Assembly: GCF_914767665.1 (NCBI RefSeq)
Contig: NC_059504.1
Coordinates: 30,744,001-30,808,000, forward strand
Direction: 5' to 3'
DNA: 64,000 nt
Source of the DNA: Harmonia axyridis
Taxonomy: Eukaryota > Arthropoda > Insecta > Coleoptera > Coccinellidae
The first letter of the stretch is position 1. Every line of letters starts with the position of its first letter. Below the pieces are notes generated by a model that made no database searches, was not told where the DNA came from, and saw nothing but the letters and a program-made list of their open reading frames with translations. The translations under genes were made by a program, and so were the position numbers. Of this stretch, positions 22,401 through 35,100 are shown piece by piece.

Positions 22401-25400
22401 TTTATGGATTGAACTGATTCATTGATATATCGATTTATGAATGACATAGAGAAAATAACAATACAAAAGAAATTAACGCTTATTGACGCATATAACTCAG
22501 AATCCAGTTGAGATAGGTATAGAGACGTGAATAGAAAAATTGTAGAGTGTGTTGTACTGATTCCAAAAATCGACAAATATACTAGGTGTCTAATTTGAAA
22601 AAATAGACTTTTTTACAATTTTGTAACTTGGCAAATGATGATTTTTTTGGGTCCGTCCTGTATTATTGACAACCATAATTCAAAAGCAGTGACACAGATC
22701 AGATCAATATCTAACGACTTGCAAAATTTCTGACTTAAATCTCAAATATTGAGCGAACTAGAGTCATTTTCGTAATACTCCAATTTGATCTAAAATTTAG
22801 AAAAATAATTAATAACTCAAAAACCGTTAAAGATATGGATGGAAAAGAAGGAGTGAATAGATTTAATATTTTATGGAGTATCATAAAAAAAATAGAAATA
22901 CCGGATGTCCCATTTAAAATAACAAAGTTGTTGCCAAATTTTCGTACATTCGGCAACACTGGAAATGTGAAATTATTTTAAAAATGTACCTTACATGGCC
23001 AAATATCTATCCACAAAATTTGAAACCTTTATCATCAATAGTTTCCATAATAATCTAATAGGCCACTCACCTTGGGACACCCGATATATAGGTACACTGT
23101 ATTTTGTCAGATTAAAAAAACTCAAAAATAGGGAATTGAAGTGGATAATAATATATAGAAGGATAGTGAATGACTTACTGTGTTTTTCTGCTGTGTCACT
23201 GATTCTTGTGAATTTGGCTATCGAAGGACCATGAACGAGTGTATGGGGAATGATTGCTTGAATTACAAAATGATCTTCTGGCTCGAAGTACCATGAACGA
23301 GTATATGGATTGATTGATCCGGCTCGAAGGACCATGAACGTGTATTGGATTGTGTAGTTATTAGATAAGAACATCCATACATAAATTGGACTGTAAGGTG
23401 CTGGGTTGTTGAAGTTCGAAGGACCATGAAATTTTCCTCACTATTTATTGAAGTAGGTTTATATATACAATTACACAATGTCACTTTACAAGATTCGCTT
23501 AACTAGTTATCGAAAACTATGAATCAGTTCCACGCACTTATCCAATAACAATTTACCGACTAGGGTACTAATGAAGATGACCGACTGAAGGGTCTTTTCT
23601 AACCACGTGGCGACGAGGCCAATATTTAACTAACTTGAAATGTGCAAGCTGAACACTGTTTCTCAAGGGGCGAGAGCAACGAAGAACTATATTAAACTGT
23701 ACTTGACTTGTACTTACTAGACTGTGTGTTGAATATTACTGAACTGACTTGAGCTCGAATTAATTGAAGTGACGGTTCGATCTCTTACCCCACCTCGACC
23801 TTTTTGTCGAACCATCGAAAAGGGTCAAGAACATAGAAGTGCTACAGATAAAACGGACCTAGTTAAATTATCATTATAGCCAGCCGTCATTATAAGGACG
23901 ACTGCGCGCAGCATACAAATAAAGTGCGCGGAATTATCTTTAACTAACTTCAGGGGTGAATCTTTGGACAATGGCAGCGTTGAGTTCTACGAACCTTGAT
24001 CAAAACTTATCATACTCCCCGGGCTGAACCGTCCAGGTTAAGGATAAAAGTGAAAATGAATAGAAAAAAAAAATGATGTGATGATAAAGAAAATAATTTC
24101 TTGGAACAAATGAAATAAACAAAAAATAAATAAAAAATAAAAGAAGTAAAGAAAGAAAGAGTCATATTGATAATCATACTTGATTGTCAATGTTTTCTGT
24201 GCAGAATGGAAGTGTACATATCTCAGTGATTGTTCTAGTGAATGTTCCTCCTTGAGTTCTAACACGAACAATGCGAACGCGTGAATCTTTTCCGGGAATC
24301 AATTCTAGTACACGGGCTAAAGGCCATTTATGCGGCGGTGTTAGATCTAGATTTGATTGAAGAAGAAAATCGGGACCCTGCCACCATAAATCTGAGACAA
24401 GTAATTGTGATGGCAATGACTCTCTCGAAAATATATTTGCAGGATTCAGGTGCGATCGAATATGTCGCCAAGTAGCATCTTTGGAATTGTCCTGAATTTG
24501 CACAATTCGATTTGACACAAATACAGACCAACGTGATGGATGTGATCGAATCCATGCTAATGCTATTTCCGAATCAGACCATAGATTTATAGAATTTCTA
24601 TTTCGTAAGTGAATTGGTGCTAAAGTTGACATTTTTGAAACAAGGGTAGACAGAAGTAGTGTACTTATTAGTTCGTGCTTGGGTATAGTAAATTTTTTCA
24701 AAGGTGCAACACGACTTTTAGCTGTAATTAGATGTGAAGTGACTGAATTATCAGCAATCATAACATATTTGAACGTACGAAACCGAATTAAAATATACAA
24801 CAAGTCGGGTTGTACTGTATAACCTTTGATAGAAAAGCCAGATGAAGATTTCATTGAACCATCGAAAACTACTCGAAGTTTAGTTGTGAGGCCTTGCTCA
24901 CGCATTATACAAGGATGAGGGAAGAAATATTTGTTCTGAAACAATTCATTTTTTGAGACTAAAGGTACATATTTTGCATGTCCTAAGGATAAATAATTTT
25001 TTAAAGATCCCGAATACTGATGTTTCAATTCCTGATTATTTTGTAGTCTTCTTTCGAAATTCAAGAATCTTTTCTTCGCTTGCGAATACGAATCACCTAA
25101 TTTAAATGGTTCGTTTGGAGTTTTGAATGGTAGGTCAACTTGAAATCTACCCGACGGAAACCGAATTGTTTTGTTTTTGACTATCCGTTCAGCATTCTCT
25201 TCTGCTGAAGATAAAATGTGTTCAGATTGATTAGATATCTCCTCAATTTAACAGAACTCAGTCAGAATATTATTTAGTGAATCTTCTTGATTAACAATTG
25301 ACTTTGAAGATTCAATTGAATTTTGGGAAAATTGTGCCAATGCTAAGTGAGTAGCGCGAGACATGTGAGCTGACTGTGGGACTTTTCCTGCAATTAGATA

Positions 25401-28400
25401 TCCTAAGTGGGAATTTTGAAGAACAGGTTGACCAGGACCTAATTTAATGATGCCATCCATAATGATTTCGAAATAGATATCTGCACCCAAAAGAATATCA
25501 ATATTGGAAAGAATGTTGAACTTGATATCCGCTAATTTAATGCCAACAGGAATGGGGAGAGAACATGAGTTGATATATGACTGTGGTTGTTGGCATGTTA
25601 TATTTTTGAGGATAGCACAGGAAACCTTAAACTTTCGATGAGGGTATACTAATGAATGAATTGTTAGATCTATCATTCTATTTGACATAGAACAACTTTG
25701 TGAGATGCCAGAAATTTGAATCGTTTGATTATAAGGCTCGAGATGAAGTCTGTTGACCAGATCTTCAGTTATGAAAGATGTTTGACTTGTGGAGTCAGTC
25801 AAACAACGAACAATAACTTGCTTGTTGTATGAATCATACAATTTTACACAGGCAGTAGCTAAAAGGACTTGATTGTTAGAAGAGAGGGATGAAAGACTAG
25901 ACATATTTTGACCTGGACTAATATTTTCATTACGAGTTGTAATGATTGGTTGAGCTCTAGTAGACAAATAAGAAACTGCTTGAGATTCATTCTGAATTTG
26001 TGACAGATTATTTGATCTGGATACTTCTTTGTTGGATCTTGGATTAGGAACTTCATTAGAATAATGGTGAGTTGAAGTCCTATTGAAATGGAGCAAACTA
26101 TGATGCTTTTTATGGCAATTGAAACAGGTGTGTTGACTAGAACACGATTGTACACTATGATCCAACGTAAGACAATTCAGACAAGCATTTTTTTCTTTCA
26201 CTAGACTGTGACGATCGTTAGGAGACAAATTCATGAATTTCCTACACGAATATATCTTATGTTCATCCGTATTACACATAAGACATTTGAAAAATTTATT
26301 TTTGTTCGTTCTGTTCGACGTGTTAGCATGATTAGAATTAGTATGGGCATATTTAGGGGAAGTTTTGAATTTCGAATGACCTGTTTGTTCGGTTGAACCT
26401 AAATTTTCGAGTACCTTATATTTCTTTTCTAAGAAACCAATAAATTCTGGGAGCGTTGGAAATTCTGAAGTATTCTTTTCTTCTTCAAATTCTTTTTTCA
26501 GAGTGAAATCCCATTTCTGGGTGAAAATTTGTATGAGAATCAAATCCGTTAATTTCTCCGATAATTTATAAGTCTTCAAGGCAGCGATATTTGTCTTGAT
26601 TTGCGTAATAAAATCTCTTAACGCGTGTTCATTACTTTTCGTCAAGGAGGGAACATTCAATAGTTTACGAATATAAGAGTTGACAATAAGATATGGATTA
26701 TCATATCTGTCTTTCAAAGTGTTAATAGCTATGTTGAAATTCAAACCTACAACTTCCAAGTTTTCAATAAGTTGTAACGGTTCTTTTGATAATGCTGATT
26801 TTAAGTACATCAACCGTTGGATGTCAGACAACCTTTCGTTGTCTGTTATGAGGGCGTTGAATAGTTCGAAGAAACTCGGCCATTGTTTAATATCACCCGA
26901 GAAGTTAGGAATCGAAATTTCCGGTAACTTTATGCTAGAATGAGTAGTGGGCTTATTAGGTTTTTCACTTGGCGAGTTTTTGAACTGATTCATAGTTCTC
27001 GTTGCCATAGATATAACCTTGAAATACTTAGTTTCTACAATATCTCTGTCCTCTTCATATGAGGCAGAGTCAATTAACTCCAACTGAGTTTGAACATGTT
27101 CATAGTCTTTGAAGATTTGCTCTAATTGAAATTTACGAGCACTACATTCCTCTCTATCTTTATTATTATCTTGGCCGAACCAATTGGCCATTCTAGTTAG
27201 TTTACTCTTAAGTATGGTTCTTTGTTTAATCAAATTATCGATATTAGACATTTTGAACAAAAGAAATAATTAAGGAAATATATAAAATAAATAAAAATTA
27301 TATATAAACTAAATAAATATTCTAAAATTGACTTATCACTCTCCAAAACTGCTTGCACTGGAACCAAAATGGATTCTGGACAGGAACGATACGTCGTAGA
27401 CAGCGACCTCTTGTTGCGAAATAATTCACCACACTTTGCGCATGCGTTAATAAAGTTAACCTCTAAGTTAACCAATATGTCTGCTTCAGGCACGTGGGTG
27501 ATACTTCAATTGTGGAAGTTGATAATTTCTTCAGGGAACATTGTAAAATATTAGCATTTGCGGATGATACCATGTTATATATTACGGGAGAGAATAGTGA
27601 TCATATGGTTAATATTATGAATGAAGATCTAGAAATAATAAATGACTGGATGGGAGATAATAGACTGATAGTGAATTCAAATAAATCGCAATATATGTTT
27701 TTTGGTAGCGAAATTAGATTAAAGGAAATTAATAAAGAAAATATAAAAGTGTCAATAAACAAAAATATATTGAAAGAAGCAACATCAATTAAATACTTGG
27801 GAGTAAAAATGGATCAAAATTTGAATTTTAAATTACATGAGTATATTGCGGGGAAGATGGCACAAAAAATTCAGTTCATAAATAGAATTAGTGACAAAAT
27901 AGATATAAAGACTAGATCGTTGTTATTTAGGGCAATAGTTTTACCTCATTTGGACTTTTGCGCATCATTATTTTTAAACTTGAAATCGAATAGCATAGAT
28001 AAGCTGCAGAAAATATTGAATCGTGGTATGAGAATGGCCTTGAGGTGTAATAGAAGAACTCCAATTAGGTTGATGTTAGAAGCGTTGAATTTGATGAATG
28101 TAAGACAAAGGATTAAATTCAGAACATTAGAAATGATTTATAAGATTGAACATAAAATGCTGCCAAACCATTTATCTGAAAATATTAAGTATATATCTGA
28201 AGTGCATGAGTATAATACAAGAAATAGAAATAACTTTTATGAAGATTCTTTTCGTACCTGTTCGGCATCAGGGTCAACACTTGTAAAAGGATTAACTCTA
28301 TATAATGAATTGCCAAATGAAATAAAAAATTGTGATAATTATAGGAATTTTAGAAAATTATTGATTTCTTATTATTAAGGAGCTAATAAAGGATATTATT

Positions 28401-29038
28401 ATTATTATTATTATTATTCTCCAATTTATATACGGCTCCAAGGATCAAATTTATATCCGGCTCGAAGGACCAAATTATGTAGATATTAGCTAGTTATCGA
28501 GAACTATGAATCAGTTCCAGGCACTTATCCAATAACAATTTACCGACTAGGGTACTAATGAAGATGACCGACTGAAGGGTCTTTTCTAACCACGTGGCGA
28601 CTAGGCCAATATTTAACTAACTTGAAATGTGCAAGCTGAACACTGTGTCTCAAGGGGCGAGAGCAACGAAGAACTATATTAAACTGTACTTGACTTGTAC
28701 TTACTAGACTGTGTGTTGAATATTACTGAACTGACTTGAGCTCGAATTAATTGGAGTGACGGTTCGATCTCTTACCCCACCTCGACCTTTTTGTCGAACC
28801 ATCGAAAAGGGTCAAGAACATAGAAGTGCTACAGATAAAACGGACATAGTTAAATTATCATTATAGCCAGCCGTCATTATAAGGACGACTGCGCGCAGCA
28901 CACAAATAAAGTGCGCGGAATTATCTATAACTAACTTCAGGGGTGAATCTTTGGACAATGGCGGCGTTGAGTTCTACGAACCTTGATCAAAACTTAACAG
29001 ATTGATTGATTCGGCTCGAAGGACCATGAACGTGTGTA

Positions 29039-29135
<97 letters not shown>

Positions 29136-32100
29136 ATGGATCATATATATTCAAGTTGTTATTATGTTGTTGTTGATTTGATTTAAATTGATTCGATCCA
29201 ATAACTAAATTTGATACTATATCTTTTATAATTTTGCGCCGACTCTATATATCTCAGGAGGGTTCATTCAAATTCAATTATATATTTTTTTTAATTTAAT
29301 TAATATTTTCAAAATTCACTAACTATAAAAAATTCTTATCTAATAACTAAATTTATATTAATCTAATCTTATATTTACGTATTTAAATCTTCATCGACCT
29401 CATCAGTGTTCTATGTTATGGTATGGTATCGTCTTCTATGCTCCTAACCTCGAATGGATTATAACCTTAATTCGTATTAATTCAGTTGCATTGTTTTGAA
29501 TCCATTTTCCATTTAATATTGCTTCAACTTGCTTGAATCCAGGGAAATTTCTTCTTGAAATTGATTAAATAATTTTCCACTTCTTCTCACAATGATTTTC
29601 AGGTACGTATTTAACAATTTTAATATCTTGCAAATTTTCGTAAATAAATTCTTTCGTTTATCAATTATTTCAGGTAAATTTCTTGAGTCAGGTGACGTGC
29701 TCTCAACAATGGTTTTTTACTGACTGATTAGCTGTCATTCGGCTGGGCTTTATATAGATTTTCAATTTTTTCTTGAAATCAAGATTGCCTTGGATGTCAA
29801 AAAATTTTCCAAATATGATGCTTTCGCAATTTTCTCTTTTGAGGTAAGTTTTCTCTCTTCAATCTTGATCTAGTTAATTTCTTCATTTAATTCCCCATCT
29901 TTTGGTACCACATATGTTGCATTCGGTCGATTCGAAGTTACAAAATTTTCAAATATTCTATATACAATTTTGAAATTTTTCTAATATTCACTTTCTTTGG
30001 CCTAATATTCAAAGATTTCTATCTATAACTCCTAAAATTTACTACATATTTTTAAATTATACTATAATCTAAAGAAATATATACATTTTTGTATGTTTGA
30101 GACATTAATTACTTTGGAATCCCTGATTTATCATTCGATATCCTATCCCTATCCATTTTTTACAATTTTATTAGGAATTTCAGCTAATATTACATTTTTG
30201 AGATTGCATCTAGATGTAATTCACTAGATCACAAGCTATTTCATGAAAATTAACATAGGACATATAAAATAAATGATTATTTTTAATCATTTTGAATGAA
30301 AATTGAATATTCAGTCTTTTGACTCTTTTAACATTATTTACATGATATATAAATGGTTCCTGATACTTGAGTTGAATATCTTTTGTTGATTTTATCAAAT
30401 TGAACTTGAATTTTATTAATATTTTCATTTTGTTTCAGATCCTGAGATGTTTTGAATGAATATTGATATAGTACTTGAGAAATATTGGATTTATGCTACT
30501 TTTATAATGTGCAAATGAATGGAATAAATGAATAAAGTTACTCTACTTTTCTTTAAAATTATTGGATCATATCAAGTTAAATTTTATTATCTATTTGATG
30601 AATTTGCTGTAGTTTCCGAAAGATAGAGTCTGGTAATGTATTCTCATTGATTTTATAAGTTGATAATACCATTCCATAACAATATATATATAAATGAATC
30701 CCTTTTTCCCTTGGTCACGGCATCACGCGTGAATGGCTGGACCGATTTCACTAATTCTTTTTTTGTTGTATTTGTAATTATTAGGAGAAGGTTCTTAAGT
30801 ACCTAAGAAAAAAATACGAAAGTTGCATAATTCACGTAGTTGACATTGAAACAGAGAAACGTAGTTTACAATGTTTATAGGCTCTTTGCAAATACATCGG
30901 TCAGAGCCGCCTCGGTGGCGTGGTCGACAGAGACCTCGACTGCGGCAATGAAAGTCCGGGTTCGAATCTCAGTGAGGGCATGTATGTTTAGTGGTTGTTC
31001 AAGTCTTTGAGAAAAAATAAAAATTGGTTGTTGACATTAGGATGATTGCGAGTGTGAATTATATGTTATACATGTGGGAAAATTAGGATAAATCCAACAA
31101 ATTTGTGACTGGGTACATAACCAAAGGTTGAGCCCAACAAGCGAAAAGGATGAATATCGGTCAGAGTTGATCTGTGGTAGCGCATGGATGTTTTGTGGTC
31201 GTTCAAGTCTTTGAGAAAAAATAAAAATTGTATGTTGACATAAGGATGAATGCGAGTGTGAATTATATGTAATACATGTGGGAAAATTAGGAGAAATCCA
31301 ACAAATTTGTGACTGGGTACATAAGCAAAGGTTGAGCCCAACGGAGTTGATCTGTGGTAGCGCATGGATGTTTAGTGGTTGTTCAAGTCTTTGAGAAGAA
31401 ATTAAAATTGTATGTTGACATAAGGATGAATGCGAGTGTGAATTATATGTAATACATGTGGGAAAATTAGGAGAAATCCAAAAAAGGTTTCCGCACGTTT
31501 AGTATAGAAAATGGCTTTCCGTTAATTTGGCTTAATTTTTGATATGTTGTGATTCTTGATAAACTGATCAGAAGTGTCTATAGCCACAAAGCTCAAAAAT
31601 GGACAGTTTTCGAGATATGGAGCTTTGAAAATGGATTTTTTGCAATTTTCGGGGTTTTTGCTCATCAATCGGGGATCTGTCATTTCTGGTTGGGATGGAA
31701 TTTGGTTGTTCGGCGGCCAGAACCCGACTGAGAAATGATCATCCTTGGTTATATTAGGCACCGCCATCGATAATTTTTTATACACTGCTCCACATTGGCT
31801 ATGAAATGAGATACAAAATCCAAGATCTTCCATACATCTTTTCATGCCACAAGATGACGCCACAATAATTCACATGAGACATATTGTGAGATTTTTTTAA
31901 GAGAGACCATAATAACTGAATTCTCATATATCTGATGTCCAATAATATCAAATATGTTAGCCGAAATGTTCATAACCAGGCATCGCGAGCTGTAATGGGG
32001 GAAAATGGGAAAATCATAATCATATCCTAGGGAAAACAATTGTGATCACTATTGATGTCATTAACATATTATATGTGATTTGTATCTCACAAATCTCGAC

Positions 32101-35100
32101 AATCTAACAATGGGGTGCCAAGACATTTTCCTCAGAATGTCTCGAAATTGATGATAGCATCTCACAGACAAACGAATCCGTGAAAATGTCTGCAGTTTTG
32201 ATGCACGGTAGAATATAGAAGTCCGAGTGTTGGAAGCTAACTATGAATGGAACTTCCGATATTAACCCACCAATTCTTGAAAATATTTTTTTTTTTCTAT
32301 GAACTTTTTGAACTTCACACATACGAATGAATACTATCTAATAATATGATCGTTGGCAAAATGAATGAGTAGATCAATCAATTACAATATAATTATGAGA
32401 GTAACATTCATAATTATAATAACAATAGTGATAATAAACAAAAAACTTTTAAAATTATATTAGAATAACAGATTGACTGGTATCTAATTTTCCAGGAGAA
32501 AATCCACGGTTTCAAAATTTTGAGAAGTACGCAAATTCTCCTGATTTCACGTGTTTTCCTCATATATTTTTGAGCTTTTGAGCGCAGAGTATCAGAAACG
32601 TGGAATTTGCATGGTAGGTTCTGTTCTTCAATGCCTCGGTTAAGTTTGTAATGGCTAAAATACGAATAGGGCTGCGTAAATATAGCCGATAGAAATTTTG
32701 TGCACCTGTTATTTAAAGAACTGCAAAACAAGAAAATTTGTTTGTCGAATTTGGTGTTTATAGCAACGTTAAAACTGAATAAGATTCGATCAGAATATCG
32801 AAAACAAAATGAGGAACTCACTCATATTAAATCAGGAGCTTTGCACCCTTGGAGACTACATATGAGACTATATACAGTTATGTGGTCTTCACGTTTGCAA
32901 TTGGCACACGCATGAACGATTAAATGCTTCTTACTTCACATCAGCGTTTTCCTAGCTTGCAACTTATGTTTTTACTTTATAGTAGTTACACTCACAAGTA
33001 GGAAGGCCATAATATTAAAATAATTATAAACCATTTCCTCAGCATGACATCGTTAATAGCATTAGTCAGCCAAATCTTCACTTTTGTCCAGAAACTGCCT
33101 ATCTTATTTTTTTCTTGTTTTCCTATGATTGAAAAAATTTACTTACACATTTTGAGGTGACAATGGTTCACCCATTAGTGAAAAAATTTTTCTCCTTTTA
33201 AATGCCATCAAATCAAAATAATTGTGTTGATATTTTCCTCGCGAAATATCTATAGATTCATAAACTTTTTCCAAGTACAATCTCTCTTGTTCAATATCCA
33301 CAGTTTCGAATAGTACCAATTCTAAATCATTCAACTTTTCTGTAATAGAGGTTTTCGATGCGTTATCAAGCCACGACCTTTGTTGTAAAGTGTTTGTAAA
33401 CTCTCTCTTCAGATTTTCGAACATTTCCTTTATAATTTCATTTTTTTTCTGTACAATTTCTGCTTCAGCAATGACTTTATGGAGGTAATTGACAATATCA
33501 GGCATGAGTTCTTTGGTTTGGTCTCTACAATATTTTTCACGACTATGTCTGTGAGAAGATATAACAGTGGACTCGAATAAGTTATCTCCTAATAAAGTCA
33601 AAAATGCATTGTTTAATTTCCTGGAAAATTAAATTTATGACGGCACGGTTCGAAGAATGATTTTTCAAGATGTTCCAAACAACAGTGTCTAACTTACCTA
33701 TTTTCTGCGGAAGAAATTCTTCTGAAAATTGATTCCAAATTTTCCTCATCGTATAAATGTATGATTGTTTCCCTATTTATAGTTTTGTTAGTAAGTATTG
33801 CAAAAAGTATTTCCCAGTCAATCTTTGGAAAATCTTCCTGCAATTGTCCAACTGATTTCTCAATGAATTGATACTTGATATAACTTTCTTCCAAATTGGA
33901 CGTTGTTGGTATATCCTGGAAATAATGAAGTGAATTATTTTTAGAACAATAATTAAATTCTGAGTAATTTTCCAAAATGGCTTTCATTTTCATATTGAGA
34001 TGTTTGGTTTTTGCAAAGGAAAATGAGGAAAGTTTTGTAAAATTGTCAAGCTTTCATTCCCATAACACTAGGAATAAGAAAATATTGTCAATTCCCAAAC
34101 ATAAGACATCAAAATTTGAAATGTCACCTAAGTACCAGTGTATTAAGTTATTTAACCATCTACCTAGTAACATTAAGTCGCTCAATTTATTTAAATTTAA
34201 GAAAGTTGTTAAGTCTTTACTTCTAAAGAAGTGTTTTCAAAGTGTTAATGAGTACTATAATGATAGCTTAGAAAATGTCTGAATTCTTATTATTTTTGCA
34301 TTTGTGACTTGTCCTATACATACCTTGTTTGTCTAAAAGGATCAATAAACTATTATTATTAACAAACAAAAAAAAGTTAACAAAAGAATCATTATATTAT
34401 CATTATAGATTTCACCTCTTCGTTGTTCAACTATTTTTTTCAGTTTCAGATTTACTCGAGAAACTATTGATATAATGATTTCTATCTCGCCTTGAATTTT
34501 GTATATTTTGAATTCAAACGTAGTCAGTTTTTCCACGAATCATAACATACTGAAGTTCAATTCTGAAAATAAATCAAAAGATGTATAACACAACTTGAGT
34601 CATCTTTGGGTGTAGTTGAGAACTTACGCTTCGAGTATTGATTATAGTTGATTCACCATTCGCGCCATCTGGTTGTATGATTTACGAATTCACGAATCAA
34701 TACCGGGATCAGTAGTTTTATTTCTATTCGAAATAGATAATTCGAAGAGATTCATATTGTCGAACTTATAATTACGAAAACCCTACCTATTCGTCACCAA
34801 GGCATTCTACATTACACCCATAGTCAGAAATTGCAAAAGCAGATGGCGCCACAAATTTAAATAATAAATTTTCCATTGAGAATTTTTTTAACAACTAAAT
34901 AAACGAATGAAAATGACTATTTTCAATACATAAACAAATACATAATGTATAGATTTAAATATCAGACTTCTAATTCAACTGTCGGCGAAGTAGTTCTTAG
35001 ATTCCTTGACATCCGGTCCGGTTTCATGGTCTTTTTTCGTGGGGTCCACCCGGCTGGGCAAACTTCACCAATGCTATTACCTATCATGATTGTAAATAAT

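Larger units (their letters stand above)
18790..23231 (-). mobile_element. BEL/Pao retrotransposon 2, decayed, split by a foldback element
   Basis: Minus-strand order is primer-site remnant (23,221-23,231), leader, gag start (21,694), gag and protease (to 19,740), integrase fragments (19,660-19,047) and a putative LTR start TGTTAAGG at about 18,919-18,926. Reverse transcriptase and RNase H are deleted. A 1.38-kb foldback element lies at 21,709-23,090 between leader and gag. Confidence 0.75.
23427..28999 (-). mobile_element. BEL/Pao retrotransposon 3, with both LTRs and internal deletions
   Basis: Long direct repeats at 23,427-24,012 and 28,473-28,999 bracket a minus-strand gag-protease frame and a shortened pol frame. 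A tRNA-Tyr primer site (28,459-28,472) adjoins the right, that is 5', LTR. A 5'-truncated LINE (about 27,490-28,420) is inserted between primer site and gag. The LTRs remain very similar over about 515 bp. Confidence 0.88.

Noticed and set aside
31522..31863. 113-codon minus-strand frame with several cysteines as a possible host exon or secreted protein
   Set aside because: No splice context compatible with the neighbouring M13-like exons, no recognisable motif, and the start Met is arbitrary.
32414..32821. 135-codon minus-strand frame in the host intron
   Set aside because: Low-complexity, no domain and no splice signals that fit the gene.
34342..34536. Minus-strand frame (KLTTFEFKIYKIQG...) as an extra M13-like exon
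   Set aside because: The exons on either side (33,698-33,915 and 38,708-39,010) join directly in phase 0, and the frame is low-complexity with a poly-Ile/Leu end.
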